This document shows positions 24,223 through 37,700 of a stretch of 64,000 nucleotides of DNA, in pieces. The translations under genes and the position numbers were made by a program. Where the stretch lies: assembly GCA_016630905.1 (NCBI GenBank), contig WBMQ01000008.1, forward strand, positions 496,001-560,000. The letters run 5' to 3'. The stretch is from Capillidium heterosporum (lineage: Eukaryota; Entomophthoromycota; Entomophthoromycetes; Entomophthorales; Capillidiaceae). Below the pieces are notes generated by a model. It saw only the letters and a program-made list of their open reading frames with translations, had not been told where the DNA came from and did no database searches. The stretch's first letter is position 1, and every line of letters starts with the position of its first letter.

Positions 24223-25917
24223 TCAGTTTTCCAACCTAAATAGGAAGCTACTTAGTGGAAATTTGAGATTTTTGGCCAGCTTGTTGACTTGCTCCAAACT
24301 TAGACAGCTTTTGAACTTAGAAGGCTTGCTCAGTCCAACTCGCATCAGAAGCTGGTTGTCTATCAAGCTCTGGATCTAAAATTCAAGTTAGTAGGTCAAG
24401 TATATAAAATAGTTACAGAGATGTCGATGAAGTCCAAATTGAAGCTTTCAATGGATAGCTCCGATATAGTTAGACTTATGGTAACTAGTCGATCCCTATT
24501 AAAACTCTTTCCCACCGTACTCTTTTTCTAAGGAATCACATATTTAACAAATTATAATTTATATATATCTACCTGCTGTATTTTAGTATTGGAATTTGCG
24601 TTCCTTCGCTTTTTGTAGAGTCTATTTAAAGTACCTCGGTAAAAGAAGTTGAGATCGCTACTAGCTGGATTGTTACTTGCCAAGTAGGCGCCGATCAGCA
24701 GGTACTTGACTTAACTTCGGTAATGTGAGCAGCGGGTCATCTACAGTAGCACATGCTCTATAAATATAAAGATAAAGCCTGATATTTACCTTTCAGATCG
24801 ATGGTAGTTCTCAAGAAAAGTTGATGGCAAGCCCTATCCAGCTCCGGTTTAATCAAAGCATATGCACTTAGAAATTGATTATCCGCTATACAAAATCAAA
24901 TTAACAAACAATACCACATAAAAGTATAGTTACTTTGATCTAGACAAGTCAGGAATTTAGGATAGAGTCCTATTGACCCAAAACTTGATCTCAACCCCAT
25001 CATTGACAAACTTGGACAGAGCATCAAAGACCAAGTTGAAGAACTGATTGAAATAGTTGTCCCTGTCCTCCAACTCGATATTTAAAGTCGACTTTGTGAC
25101 GAGTAGTAGTTGGCTCTTCGTGTAATCGGGGAAGTAGATGGGTATCGGTTCTCGCAACATGTAGGTATTCGGTCGCAAACTTGAAAAGTTTACTTTACTT
25201 ATCAAAACTGTTGTTATGGGTCGACCCACCTGTTGGCATTCGTTTGAATATAAACCAATAAAATAGACTTACTAGGTTTGATAGCTCACTCAAAGTTGTT
25301 ATGAAATTGGGAGCTAATGTCAACAATCGTTCTGCTTCATCCAAAACCTAAAATTACATTAATAGATGAATAAAACTACTTTGTTACGATAAACCAACCG
25401 TTAACTTTAGGTCTCAGATCCAACACTCCCTTCAGCTTGGTTAGGAAGTCGGTTTGGCTACTACATTTCATTAATTTAAATGCGCTATCTTCAATGTTAC
25501 TCTCGTTGAAGACACTACTAAAATTGATGTGAAATTTATTAAGTATCCTCTCGAACAGAACTTTAGCAGTAGATAACTCTGATAAATTTAAATAGGCGTA
25601 GCTGTTGGATTTGAAAGTTATCGATTTGAAATAGCTATCTATGACCGATGTCTTGCCGACACCACCACTACCGAACACATGGATTAAACTCGGTTTCTTG
25701 TTTCGAACCTAATACATGTAAGTATATAGTTTTTATAGGATCTTACATGGTGGAATAGATTTTCTAATAAGTCAATTTGTTCCTCCCTACCTGGGAATTG
25801 GGCTTTGAAGTTGGTTAGTAGCTCAAGACGAAGTTTTTGGGTATCGACGTTGGTCGGGGTTGAAGTACCAGTTGTGGACTGGGAAGGAGGGGTTGACGAT
25901 AGAATTATTGGATCCAT
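24223..25917 (-). CDS. ORC5: Origin recognition complex subunit 5
   Basis: AAA+ ATPase-like subunit of ORC, which marks replication origins. The start is MDPIILSSTPPSQS. The first conserved segment is FPGREEQIDLLENLF; Walker A follows as FGSGGVGKTSVIDSYF. Walker B is in WFIV joined to VLDEAERLL across an intron. Next come SSLRPNTYMLREPIPIYFPD (sensor-1 region) and FWVNRTLS. The C-terminal part contains LPKLSQVKYLLIGAYLAS, typical of ORC5, and a winged-helix-like ending MRVGLSKPSKFKSCLSLEQ with stop TGA at 24223-24225. About eight short introns; some C-terminal exon joins (24400-24850) are inferred and not certain. Confidence 0.85.
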
Positions 25918-26206
25918 GCTAGACAATCTCTTTCACCTGGATTCCAAAACTTTATCTTGCTTTTGAACTTTGAAGGATTTCAAGTTAGGTTTGAGTGTAA
26001 TTGATTAGAATCTGGAATGGTAAACATAATTCACCTAATAAGTTTAAATTTTATGGCAAATTAATTGGCTACTTGTACTTTCGATTCATTTATACATCAT
26101 CTATATAGGTAAACCAACATTTGTCAAACGAAATAAAAATTAAGCAACTCTATTTGCTAATAAATAAAGTGTATATATTTGTGAAAAATTACCAGTTTGT
26201 CAAAAA

Positions 26207-27954
26207 ATGAAAATTACCATTAATATCTATATTGTATTGAGCTTAATCACCACTTTAACTTGCAAAAGCTATGACTACATCGTAGTTGGAAATGGTACCA
26301 GTGATGGTACGTTGATGATAGAATTGGCAAAGAAATTAAATATACTATTCATTGAAGTTGGACCTGATCATGAAATCAATAAAGCTAAGGTTCTACACAT
26401 ACACTTATTCGTTTCCAAAGAACTCAATGCTATCTTCAACTTTCAGGTATTTCAATTCAGGCTCAGCTTCTGGCAGTGTTCCACTACCTGAAGGTAGATG
26501 ATCTAGGCAGCTGTTTAACTAACAAAGCCGTAATCTTTATACTATTTAACTTGAGGGACTAGAACCTTATGTTGGCTTTATCAATGACAGTTTGTGAAAC
26601 GAGAGGTTGATGCGCATCTGCTTCAGATGTATTAAACGTAACTATTATACATATCTGTCCTCCGATTCGGCTCATGACTTTGATGAGCTTCTTTCAACTT
26701 TCAAATTGAATATTTTGAAGCTAAACAGCTTTGTTATGCAGCTACTACTACTACTTACTTTAGCTGATGGTAACTTGTCGATATATATAAACAGCTACAA
26801 TATATCTGGAGGATTCAATATTGACAAGGAAGGTAGGGTCATAACACTTATTGTGGTTGATAGAGTATTTATGAGAGAGTTGATTTCAGATATTATACCA
26901 GTAAAGCCCAAAATAAGCATGCTTTAAATGTCCAAACAGATACCTTCGTAAACAAAGCTCTGTTGAATGATGAGGATAGGATGATTGAGGTAGAATACAT
27001 CAAGGATTAGCACCTCTACAAAGCTAGTTCGTTATCGAAAGGCAAAGAGTATAGCAATCTAACCTATGAAAAGGTATTCGCCAACGCAGAGGTAATCATT
27101 TCTGGAGAAATTACAAACATGCCCCAGATCCCTGTGCTCAGTGGTATAGGTGATTCCAATAATATTATTGAAATTGGCATAGAACCCAAATTTCACCTTC
27201 CCGGAGTCAGCAGGAATTTAAAGGACAAGCACGAGATTTTGATCGTTGTAGAATTTTCCCAAGCACTATTCGAGAGCTGTGTACTACACCTAAATTTCAG
27301 ATAGAAATAACTCATGCTACACGTTACACTAGAAAAAGACAGAATTTTACATTTTTAACGGAATATCCAGTAGTCAACTCATAAAGACTAATGTCGCTTT
27401 GGATGAACCCAACCTACTTTCTCCAATCTCCTCACTTGATTCATTAGCTTTGATAAAAGGTTTTCGGAAGCTAATATGGGGTTTTAAAATATGTTTGTGC
27501 AACTCATATTAAAAAGACATGCCCAAAGTTAAGGATTCATCAAACTTTTATCAAAGAATCTGCCTGATACGTCAAGCATCAATTTCAACAAGTCTGCCGA
27601 TAGTCAAGGATCTGATTGAAAGGGTGATTATTATTGAAGCCATTAAACGTAACCGAAAGTTTATAAGAGACACTTATACAAAGTGTGGAGAGATACTCTG
27701 GATCTGACGTTCAGATGTATGAATAAAAAAGGGATTACGTACACAACTATATGCTCAGTCATCATGCTTGCTGTACTGCCAAAATCAGAAGGGCCAATGA
27801 TGAAGATATTGTCCTTGATAGCCGATTCAAAATCCAAAAGACAAAAGGGTTGAGGGTAATAAACATTTGTCATTTTCACAACACCAAGTCACTTTTTAGC
27901 TATTTATACTCACATGGTCGCTATGAAAGTGACCGATATGATGTACAAGGATAG
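26207..27954 (+). pseudogene. Decayed GMC (glucose-methanol-choline) oxidoreductase gene
   Basis: Remains of a secreted FAD-dependent alcohol/aryl-alcohol oxidoreductase. It begins with a good signal peptide (MKITINIYIVLSLITTLTC) followed by SYDYIVVGNGTSDGTL, the FAD-binding start, where the family normally has GGGxAG. The middle signature survives as NAEVIISGEITNMPQIPVLS and GIGDSNN, then LPGVSRNLKDKHEIL. Near the end, HHACCTAKI, LDSRF and TKGLRVINICHF match the C-terminal region that carries the catalytic His in the family. Between these blocks the frame is interrupted many times by stops and shifts, and much of the substrate domain is unrecognisable. Base composition has drifted towards AT. 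This looks like genuine decay, not a few sequencing errors. No intact paralogue lies in this window. Confidence 0.8.
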
Positions 27955-30201
27955 GAAAGTTTAGGTTCAAGCTAGTATTTGTAATTTTATTACATATCAA
28001 AAATGCTTAGCTTTTTAATTTGTGCTGTTGTATATATATAATCCATTTACATATATAATATTTTGAGTATACTTTATCGAACTGATATATAGATTTGATT
28101 CCATTAATTTGGGAATGAGCATTAGAAAACTGATTTTATACATAGTAGACCTTTAAAACCTTTATGTAGTAAATTATGAACTAAAAGTATATGATCGAGT
28201 AAAGAAATAGGTACACTGTTTTTGTAGCCATAATATAAAAGATAGGCATCTTTAAGGACACAATGCTTTTAGCACCTAACTGGAAACTTGAAGAACAGTA
28301 CCATTCAATATGGTATATCAACGTATCACCATTAACATGCTAATGAAATTATATACCATTATCATAGGATATAGATTTTCGTATATGAAGCAAGCTTTTA
28401 ACACCTAGTATAAATTAATGTACTAAAACTACAATTAATAGGCGCCATAAAATATACTTTTGTATTTAGAGGTCTAAGCATAGGAATGGCATTGTTATAT
28501 CTCTTATAGAAAACTTAATAAATCCCTTGTAAAGAAAAGCTACCCATCCGTCGAGATTTGCAAGAGGAAAGGCAACTTTACGAGCAATGTAGTTGTCTCA
28601 ATTGCAGGGAGCTGCTGTGGATGCCAACGTCTGTTTTATAGCTAGGACACTTAAGCTTAATCCCCTACCCTTTACCGAATACCAAGAGATTAGATTAAAG
28701 TTTTCATATTCGACTATCTAAATCTACTTGTACATATATTTTTCCATCCAAAAGTAAAGTTTACTATACCTGCCCAAATGGAGCAGAATAGTTCACGAAT
28801 TGCTTTATTTAGCTAACTCCACTGCCATTTAAATTGTACTACTTGTCAAGAGCAACAACTTGAGATAAAAAAGATATTAATTTATGCTTTGAACTGGCGC
28901 AACCATCTTAACATCCACTATATGTAACTATAGTGCTCTTGAAATTTAACAAATTATAGCCTAGCATCGATAAGCAACTCTTATACAAGCATTCAAACAT
29001 CTCTTTTATAATTTTACTATTACAAAATGTCCATCTCATTGATGCTGGAAATTGGTTTTAAACTAATATATGCTGGATTACTATGTACTTTGTGGCTTTG
29101 GTACAAGATATTGTAAAAAGTTAAAATTTTAGTTGAACGCAAGCTAAAATGGATAAATTTAGCAAGCTTTGCTAAATTAGGAAGCTGTATAAATCCGAGA
29201 TGTTCCATATTTTGATGGAATAGTGTTATATTAGTAACGTAATCCTATTGTATTTTTCTCCAATAAAGTCCTACCTAGTTACATAATTAAATAGGCCTTC
29301 TGACTTATTACAATCAAATATTAAACCCAATTCTTTGCTCTCATTTTTTAGAATAGTATTATATTCCTTGTTTACCTTTTCTACCATTTGAAAGCAATCC
29401 TTATTGCTTTTAGATCAATAATCTTTACATCAAAATAGCATTATATATACTACTCAGAGCACTTTGATTAAACTTATACCTGATCTTCTATTTTTTATGT
29501 TATCATCTTCCTATTGATGATTAAATCTATAGATATCTATCTATTGGCTTTAGGTCCTAATAATATCTTATTCATATGGAACTTGAAGTTTTTAGACGAT
29601 GGTTTTGACATATCAGCAACTTGAAAAACTGTAGTAAATACTATCAAAGCTACTATTATCACCAACCTATATAGCATCACAGTACATCAAAAGCTATATC
29701 CAATTACATACTTTACTATTTTTAACAAAGGCATCAGAGCTACTTTTGGCTCTACTAACAAAGTACTTTTACTTCATCTTCAAGAATACGACCAATACAG
29801 CCTTTATTAAATATTTTACAAGAGAACTCTATATAGGTAGTGAGCCGAGTACGCGCTTTCCCAAATATACCAAAAATTATATATCTGATAGGGTACGTAT
29901 CCAATCCCATAAACTGATCCACAAAATGTAGGTAAATTCCAGTAGATTTTTTAGATACCCTGGCAATATATGCGCCAAATAACCTAAATTGGATGGGTTT
30001 TTAGCATCAATTCCAATAGCTTAATTCAATCGGTTTCAAATTAATATAGTCGTATTACGACCACTTTGAATAAGATGGAACTTTGGGTGCAAGCTAACTT
30101 TAGAACAATTTAGATATGCCACCTCGAAAAACTGGTATAAATGATGATTAAACCCTTCAAATTGCTAGATTCCAAGCTTTCTCTTGCGATCCTAGTTTAA
30201 A
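27955..30201. other. AT-rich gene desert
   Basis: About 2.2 kb with dense stops in every frame. Short open stretches at 29020-29208 and 29746-29931 show no domain or codon bias. No terminal repeats or transposase-like motif recognised. Confidence 0.5.
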
Positions 30202-31374
30202 ATGTTGGTAAAAGGGGCAGAATTCTTCAGCTTCATCAAGGTGTTGACCGTCATGGGCTACTTAAGTCAAATTCTATCCGCCCTCCCCATCCTCTTCATC
30301 ATCGGCCTATGTAATTCTCTTCCTATATTTCGAAATTAACTTTTATCCTTCAGTTCTCTATGATCGAAAGCTAGTCAACCGTATCACCCTTAGATTACAA
30401 GCCGGTGTATCCCTAATCGACTTTTTAAACCATTTGAACGCCAAACTGTACGACAAATTTCCTGCTGGAGCTACTTGCAACTTTTTAGGCTTCTTCAGGT
30501 TCTACGGGCGTCACATCTACTGTTTCTTGAACATAGCCATCGCCTTGAACTTGCAGTGGGTGTTTTTACAGGACAAACAGTTCAATCCCAAATGGGAGTG
30601 CTACTATTGGGGTATCTCCATTGTTCTTGGCCTTGTTTTATCATTACCACCTTATGGTATTTGCGATTTTATTTAAACATTTACTAACTTTTGGTAGCCA
30701 TGGGGATTTTCGGCAAGAATAAAATTGGCTACTGCTACATAGCTGAGGATTACGAGCATGAAGCGTTGTTGAACTTTTTGCTCATTGTCACCATCTTCAT
30801 TATTACTTGTATATATTGCCTCGTTATATCGGCCCTCGTCATCATCAAGCTGAACAAGAACATCCAAGTCATCAAGGATAACGCTCATAAAAAAGCCAGT
30901 GACGTAGTTGGAGATCGCATCAAGCTGGAACTTTTCCTCAAGAAGCTGATTTTCAGAGTGTAAGTTGTAACATTGCTTCTAAGATTAACGTTCCATTAGA
31001 TCACTTTACCCACTTATCTGTATGATCCTAGTAAGCGGTTTCGTGGTTCGAAGTGTAGTTAATTTGACCGGGAACGATGAGAACTGGTTGTTTTATTGGG
31101 ATGCAGCCGGTAGCGGTAAACTTTATTGCATCTATCATGTTCTAATATTAGTATAGCATTGACTGGCACCTTTAACTTCATAGCCTTCATCTTAGACCCC
31201 ACCTTCCACATCGCTATGATTGAGTTGTACCAAGGTTTTAAGGCCAAGTTCCGTGATAGGAGAGGAAGACAAATTCAGGATGTTGAACTCGAGTCGATAT
31301 CCAAGACCTCCGGTGAATTTACCACTCAACAGGGAACCAATGCCATCCTACTTGAGAACACAAAGGAATATTAA
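30202..31374 (+). CDS. Seven-transmembrane receptor-like protein (Git3/cAMP-receptor-like)
   Basis: Predicted plasma-membrane receptor resembling the class E/Git3-like group. It begins MLVKGAEFFSFIKVLTVMGY with TM1 (LSQILSALPILFIIGL), then LYDRKLVNRITLRLQAGVSL, a loop Arg-rich stretch before TM2. The next block contains the conserved-looking CNFLGFFRFYGRHIYCFLNI, and later QWVFLQDKQFNPKWECYYWG, then ISIVLGLVLSLPPYA. TM5 is LLNFLLIVTIFIITCIYCLV followed by the cytoplasmic loop KLNKNIQVIKDNAHKKASDV. TM6 is SLYPLICMILVSGFVVRSVV; TM7 is LTGTFNFIAFILDPTFHI. The C-terminal tail (FRDRRGRQIQDVELESISK) is polar, ending at TAA 31372-31374. Four introns join in frame. The two Cys (in CNFLGFF and WECYYWG) could form the usual loop disulfide. 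Ligand unknown. Confidence 0.72.
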
Positions 31375-34300
31375 TTAACTAATAAATATATATTACTATG
31401 TAAGTTTAGCTTTTGAGTATGTTGACTTTTTCTAATGTTGTAGCGCTATTTTAAAGTTGAAACTTGTTGATAAAGGAGTACTATTTCGTAATATTAGTTT
31501 TCAGTATACATTTCTAGGGCTATATCTTTGGAAGTAATCCTCTTAGATACCTCTATATATGGGGTAGCTAAAATAATGTAACTATAGAATAAAAAGTCTC
31601 TCGAAATTACAGGTACGTCTTGCGTATTTCTTTGCCTATTACACATTTTACTGGATTTTTTCCGGATCAGCAGCACCACCATCCGATTTCAAATATCTAA
31701 GGAATCTTTAAATATCCTCATCTTTTCCAGTATACCTTATTTAGTATAGCTTAGCTTATATTATCAATCAAAACAGGACATATAATTCATTTTAAACATA
31801 TACTGGCAACTAGCAACTTAAATCCTATCTACACGTACCTTATATTTATCTCTTTTCAATATATATTTATTTAGTCCCATCATATTTATCTCTAAAGCAA
31901 ATAGCTGCAGGCGTCATTTATATTCTTTATAATACTATATTAAACGTGTAAACCTTACTACCATTTTAAATTATACATTTACAACTATTGCTAACGTTTC
32001 TAACTTTACTTACTCCAATTCTATAATTATATCCATCTAATATTCTTTGATATTCCTATATCTAGCTCATGGATAAGACTAAACAGAACTTAGATCACTA
32101 TTTCTAACAACTTTTGGTATAGTTTCTAAGATGCTGGTTCATATATAACGGGTGTTCAACTTGTATATATAATTACTAATATCAGAGTGCTTATATCAAT
32201 TCCAAAATGTTGGATTGAGATGAGAGGATATCAAAAATACTGACCTAACCAGTCAGTTTTCTTGATTACCTTCATGTGTATTTAAAAAGTATATTCTCAT
32301 CAGCTCTGTTAAAATAAAAGTTACTAAAGGCTTATTATAAAAATCCTATATGAAAATTACATTTTAAATATTCGAATCATCAATGGTTTATCTAAAAGCA
32401 GTACACTCCTTTTTATACTTTTTACTGTTTTTACAGCACTAATTTCTCATACTACTACTATCGCTATTACCTGCTCGAACCTTTATTCTCTAATTTTGAA
32501 AAATCGAGCAACATAGCGGGAGATGGATGTAGTATAAGCTTCGCTGCATTTTAATATCTGGCTATCTTTATTTCAATATTCTAATATCTACTTGATTTGT
32601 TTTTACAACTCATGGCCTCCATTTGCAATAAACTTGATTTCTATTGAAAACTATTATTCTCGTTGTTAGCTTTCTATTATTAGCCTTCGTTTTATCAGAC
32701 TACCTATTGCAAATTACCCTTATGTTTTAAGTTCGTTGGCTACAATTGGCATCTTTAATATGTATTTTTCATATTGCTGACTTGAAACATATCGTTCTTC
32801 TAATTAAGATGATGATTTGTAGGGCTATGAGTTTTCCTAAAAGTTACAGCAAAATTGTATCGTAAATGTATTATGGATCTTTTCTATTTGAGGATATTAG
32901 AAAAGCTTAAAACTAAAAGTAAAAAATCGTATGCTCTCTACTGTTGAGAACATGTCTCTATTATTTAAGCTATGTTAAGAAGTGTAGCTGCACGATAAAA
33001 ATATTACAAATGATAGAAATGCTCATTTATGTCCAATTTAAATATATTAGTAAAATATTGTTTACTGCATGCTGCTAATAGAAAAGGTGCCTTTCTGACT
33101 CAATATATTTGAAAGGGAAGAGCAAGTATAGCTGCTATGAGGTATATACTAGATTTTTCAATCAAAGACAACACTAAACACAACTATTTTTTACCCACAC
33201 CAAGGAACTAGTCCTTTTTTGAACATGTGCCAATTTATGTCCAAATAAGGTAATATCAGATACAGTATCTATAAATAACTTAATGAGTAAAGGCTACTGC
33301 TCATCATCGTCTTGGGCATCCTTCCCAGAAGCCAATTTCCAATTAGCAGATGCTTGAATATCTTTTATACATGGTAAAAAGGTTCCATAATATATTTAAG
33401 GGCTTGAATGTATATACTAGAAATTTCCATAGTGTATAGTTTAGAAATCTAGATCAGATTTAGATTTGACTAAACTAAAATAATAAGGCTATTAGCAACA
33501 GTAATATAGTAATAAGCCGATCGGTCCTATATAGGTCGAACTAATAAATTGTACGGATAAATGATGGTGGAAAATTTTCGAAATCGGTATTGATGGATAT
33601 GTTTATATTCAATTTCAATAGGTTCGTGTATGGCATTAATGAAGTGGAAATTAAAGCCGTAGACTAGGGTTATGGAGGCGATATGGTTCCTCTATACAGT
33701 GCTATTAGTAGTCCATTGATGGCAGGATTAAAGTTATAATGATAGTCGTATAGCATTTCAAAAAGGCCTGGTGACAAGTTCTTTACTGCACTTTTGGGCA
33801 AAACAAACCCCAAGATCCCTTTATCGAAATAGTACTTGTACATACGATATATGAGATCTTTATTCATAGTTAGTGCAATATATATACTGAAAAGCCATAT
33901 AAATATTACGGTTACTGATGAAACATTGTAGTCCGTTTCTCTAACTACGTTCTACAATTTTACCTCAATAGAGTATAAAATGATATATAGCCAAATCAAT
34001 AGTTTAAAAATAAAAAATGGTTAAAAGTGGTTAGAACAGGTTTGAATTAGGAAATCTAACAGGAAAATGGACTGTCTTGCAGGGTATATGTTATTTCCCT
34101 AGAGCTCCATACTATTGAAAAGGTGTAGCTGGAATCTAGAATGACTAAACTGCCTGCTGCCTTTGATATTAGCAGGTTCAAAACTGATGTGCTGTTCATA
34201 CGTTACTATATCCGATCGTACCTAAACACCAAGCATCAATTTTACCGCTGAGAAGCGAAATAGCGGCATTCAAAGCGGACATCAGTTTGAACAAGAAATT

Positions 34301-34733
34301 GCAATCTTCCTTTTCAAGGACACAATAAATATTCACTATAAATTAGATTTTGGTAATTTGGTGCGGGATAACTGAGGGCTTGGTAAAAGCTCAAAGCAAA
34401 TCATAGCACTTGAACCAGCAATGGTTGAGCACCATTTGATAAGTTCGAGTATAAGATATACTTCCATCTTGGTTGGATATTATGTAAATTTACAGAAATA
34501 GAACAACTGGTTGGGAAGAGGGAAACTTTCATCAAGTTGGGATTTAAGTTTTGAAGTATACAACAGAGGGTAGCACGTAGGGGCCATTCAAGTTAGCTAA
34601 TCCTTGGTATTAAAATTGGCACAGCATACCTAACATTCGACATTCAGTCAGCTTCGAGAAGTCCATATATAACGACAACAGCATTTCAGAAAGAGCAATT
34701 TAAAGTCAATTTCACCTTAAATTTATAAGAGGG
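31375..34733. other. AT-rich gene desert
   Basis: About 3.4 kb, very AT-rich in 31375-33550 and somewhat less so nearer the kinase gene. A TATATAA string at about 34665-34671 lies 60-odd bp before the kinase start. One possible coding relic is listed separately (33670-33867). Nothing else recognised. Confidence 0.5.
33670..33867 (-). pseudogene. Possible relic resembling the N-terminus of Pol I subunit A43
   Basis: A 65-codon open frame reads MNKDLIYRMYKYYFDKGILG, then VLPKSAVKNLSPGLFEML and NFNPAINGLLIALYRGTI. The spacing of a hydrophobic strand, then a Leu-Pro-type segment, then an 'xNPxxNGxxxAY'-like segment recalls the Rpb7-N-like part of Rpa43. No downstream S1-like domain follows on this strand, so if the resemblance is real it is a fragment. 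Chance similarity is quite possible. Confidence 0.22.
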
Positions 34734-37700
34734 ATGAAGAAGGATATACCAACTGACATACCCTTCGATTCCATAAAGAAGATCCAACTTATTGGCAAGG
34801 GAACCTTTGGTAAAGTTTTTAAAGTCAAGTATGAGGGCAAGATCTACGCTCTCAAGGCGTTGAGCCACTCGTCGGCGCTACCTGAGCGTACACGACGAAA
34901 GTTTGCCGAGTCGTTGAAGTTAGAAGCACGTACTTTGGCTCGACTTGGTAAATGTGAGAATATAGTACAGTTAGTAGGTACCTCCCTAGACAGCAAGGGG
35001 AAGCTGTGTATACTAATGGAGATGGTCGACGGTAAGAATTTAGCCAAGTTCATCGAGGAAGATTTCCCCCACTACGACTGGGACCTACGCGACAAAATAA
35101 CATTAGATATAGCCAAGGCCATCAAGTTCATTCACGCTCTAGATATTATACACAGAGATCTCAAATCCGAAAACGTTTTGATAGACATGCTGGATACGAA
35201 ACGGTGCAGGGCAAAGCTAGCCGACTTTGGGGTAAGTAAAGTCTCAGATGAGATCAAAGGTACGATGGTTGCCACTTTCGAAGGGGCTGGGTCCCCGCCT
35301 TGGATGGCTCCCGAACTTTTCGAGAAACACGACGGGCAACCCAGCTTCAAGACCGACATATACGGCTTTGGTATGATTATGTGGGAGATGGCGGCTGAGC
35401 GAAGACCCTACGAGAACTGCAATAGATCACAGATTAGAGCCATGAAGGAAGCCAACGACATCGAGGAAGTGCCACTGTCAGTACCTCCCTTTTACGAGAA
35501 GCTGCTGAAGCGGTGCTTGCAGTTCGACCCCGACGAACGTCCAACCATATCCGAAATCGTACGTTTGCTCACTCGCTCCACTTTCTACAAGACTGACATA
35601 TGCCTGACCCAACTCCCCGAAGAGGCAGATATCTCGATAAATATGGACAAGATCCCGTCCAACGAAGAGGCGATATTGTACCAGGAGGGGAACTCGTTCA
35701 CAGAACAGATCAAGGTCCAGAATGCCGTGCAGTCGAAGCCCATCAACCACCGACGTAACGACAGTATGTTGGACAGTGACACCGACTCTGATGAGGAGGA
35801 GATCGAGCAGACCTTGAATACGCTACTTAAACATGTGTTCGAAGGCAACCAGGAGGCCAAGGCCAAACTCATCGACGACTTCAACGTTGACCCCTGACGA
35901 CAAAGTCAAGTTGAATTTTTCTTTGGGTCATTGCTACTACAACGGTATCCGGGTAGGTCAGGATTATACGAAGGCGGCTGAGTATTTTGAAATCGCCGTC
36001 GATATGGGTAACAAGGAGGCTTTGTACTACCTCGGCCTATGCTTCAAGTTGGGCCACGGCAAGCCTCAAGTTTACGAGCGCGCTTGCAATCTATTTATCG
36101 ATTCGATTGATGCTGGCTTTCACCTAGCTTACGGTCACCTGGGCGAGTGCTACTTCAATGGGTGGGGAATCCAATTGGATGTCACAAAGGCTCTATCTCT
36201 ATTTCAGAACGGTGCTACGCACCTAGACACCCACAGTCAATATTACCTTGGCAGGATGTATTTGGAAGGGATCGGTGTCCACATAAGCTTCCCTAAAGCC
36301 ATCAAGTACTTTGCAGCTGCCGCCCGTGAAGGTCACGCCGAGGCCCAGTACAACATTGGATTGATTCACAAATTGGGTCAGGGTACCCCACCCGACGACA
36401 ACGAGGCGTTTAGATGGTTTTTAAAATCAGCCGAACAGGGAAACGCCGATGCTCAGAACAATGTTGGGTACTGCTACTATGTCGGTAGCGGCGTCACCCA
36501 GGATTACTTCCGAGCTGTCAAGTGGTTTCGATCATCAGCACAACAGGGGAATTTGTCAGCTCAAAACAACTTGGCCGATTGCTACGCTACCGAACGGGGG
36601 GTCAAGCAGGATTTTCGTCAGGTTGTCTACTGGTTATCTAAAGCCGCCGAAGGGGGTAACGCAACCTCACAGAAGTCGTTAGGTGTATGTTACCTACGAG
36701 GTACGGGCCTGGACAAGGATGTCAGCAAGGCATACGAATGGTTCCTACGATCAGCTCACTCTAACCATCCCCAAGGACAGATGTATCTAGCCAACTGCTA
36801 CAGGGATGGGATCGGTACTGACAAAGATCTGACCCGGTCCTTCTACTGGTTCCTACAATCGGCCGAAGCCGGTAATTTGGAGGCCCAGCTCCAGGTCGGA
36901 CTGTGCTTCCAGAAGGGTAACGGGACCATCGTTGATCTCGTAATGGCTATCCGATGGTTCATGATGGCGGCCAACCGAGGAAACGCCACGGCTCAGTTCC
37001 AGCTAGGACGTTCCTATATCAAGGGATCCGGTGTCACCGTTAACGAGGTCAAGGCGATTTCTTGGTTAAAGAAAGCAGCAGAGAACGACCACCCCGAAGC
37101 TTTGAACTCATTGGGGGCTTGCTACTATGAGGGTAAGGGAGTCACCGTCGATTACGATGAAGCATTCAAGTGGTTCGACCAAGCTGCTAAGCTGGGTTCG
37201 GTAGCTGGTATGTACAACGTAGGGGATGCTTACTTGAAAGGCCATGGCGTCGAGAAGAATTTGCAGAAGGCGATGCGATACCTCAAAGTCTCGGGGGACC
37301 GCGGCTTCATCCAATCCTACTACGTGCTGGGGCAGATTTATGAAAAAGGAGATTTCGAAACCAACACCTCGCCTGACTTGGAGCGAGCTTTGAAATACTA
37401 CCGCATGGCTGCTAACAAGATCCCCAAGGCCCAGAAACAGATCGACATGATCAATGCCAGGGCGACCGGCAAGACGATGTATGGGACGACCGCCTCCACC
37501 AACTCGACGTCCAATCAAAGATCCGCGACTATGAGCCACACGCTGAGTTCTTCGTCCAATAACAAAAGTAGGGTGAACCACATGGCTTCTCAGTCAAATG
37601 TCACCACCAATACCAACTATGGTAGGTCGGGCACCTTCCAGCAATTCAACACCCAGACGTCGCAGTCGCAGCCCAGATCCAAGTCCAAGCACGAAAACCT

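Noticed and set aside
35833-35897. Overlap of kinase and Sel1 frames taken as two separate genes or programmed frameshifting
   Set aside because: One extra base in CCCC explains it, as at other breaks; no slippery site or structure was evident. Kept open in the findings.
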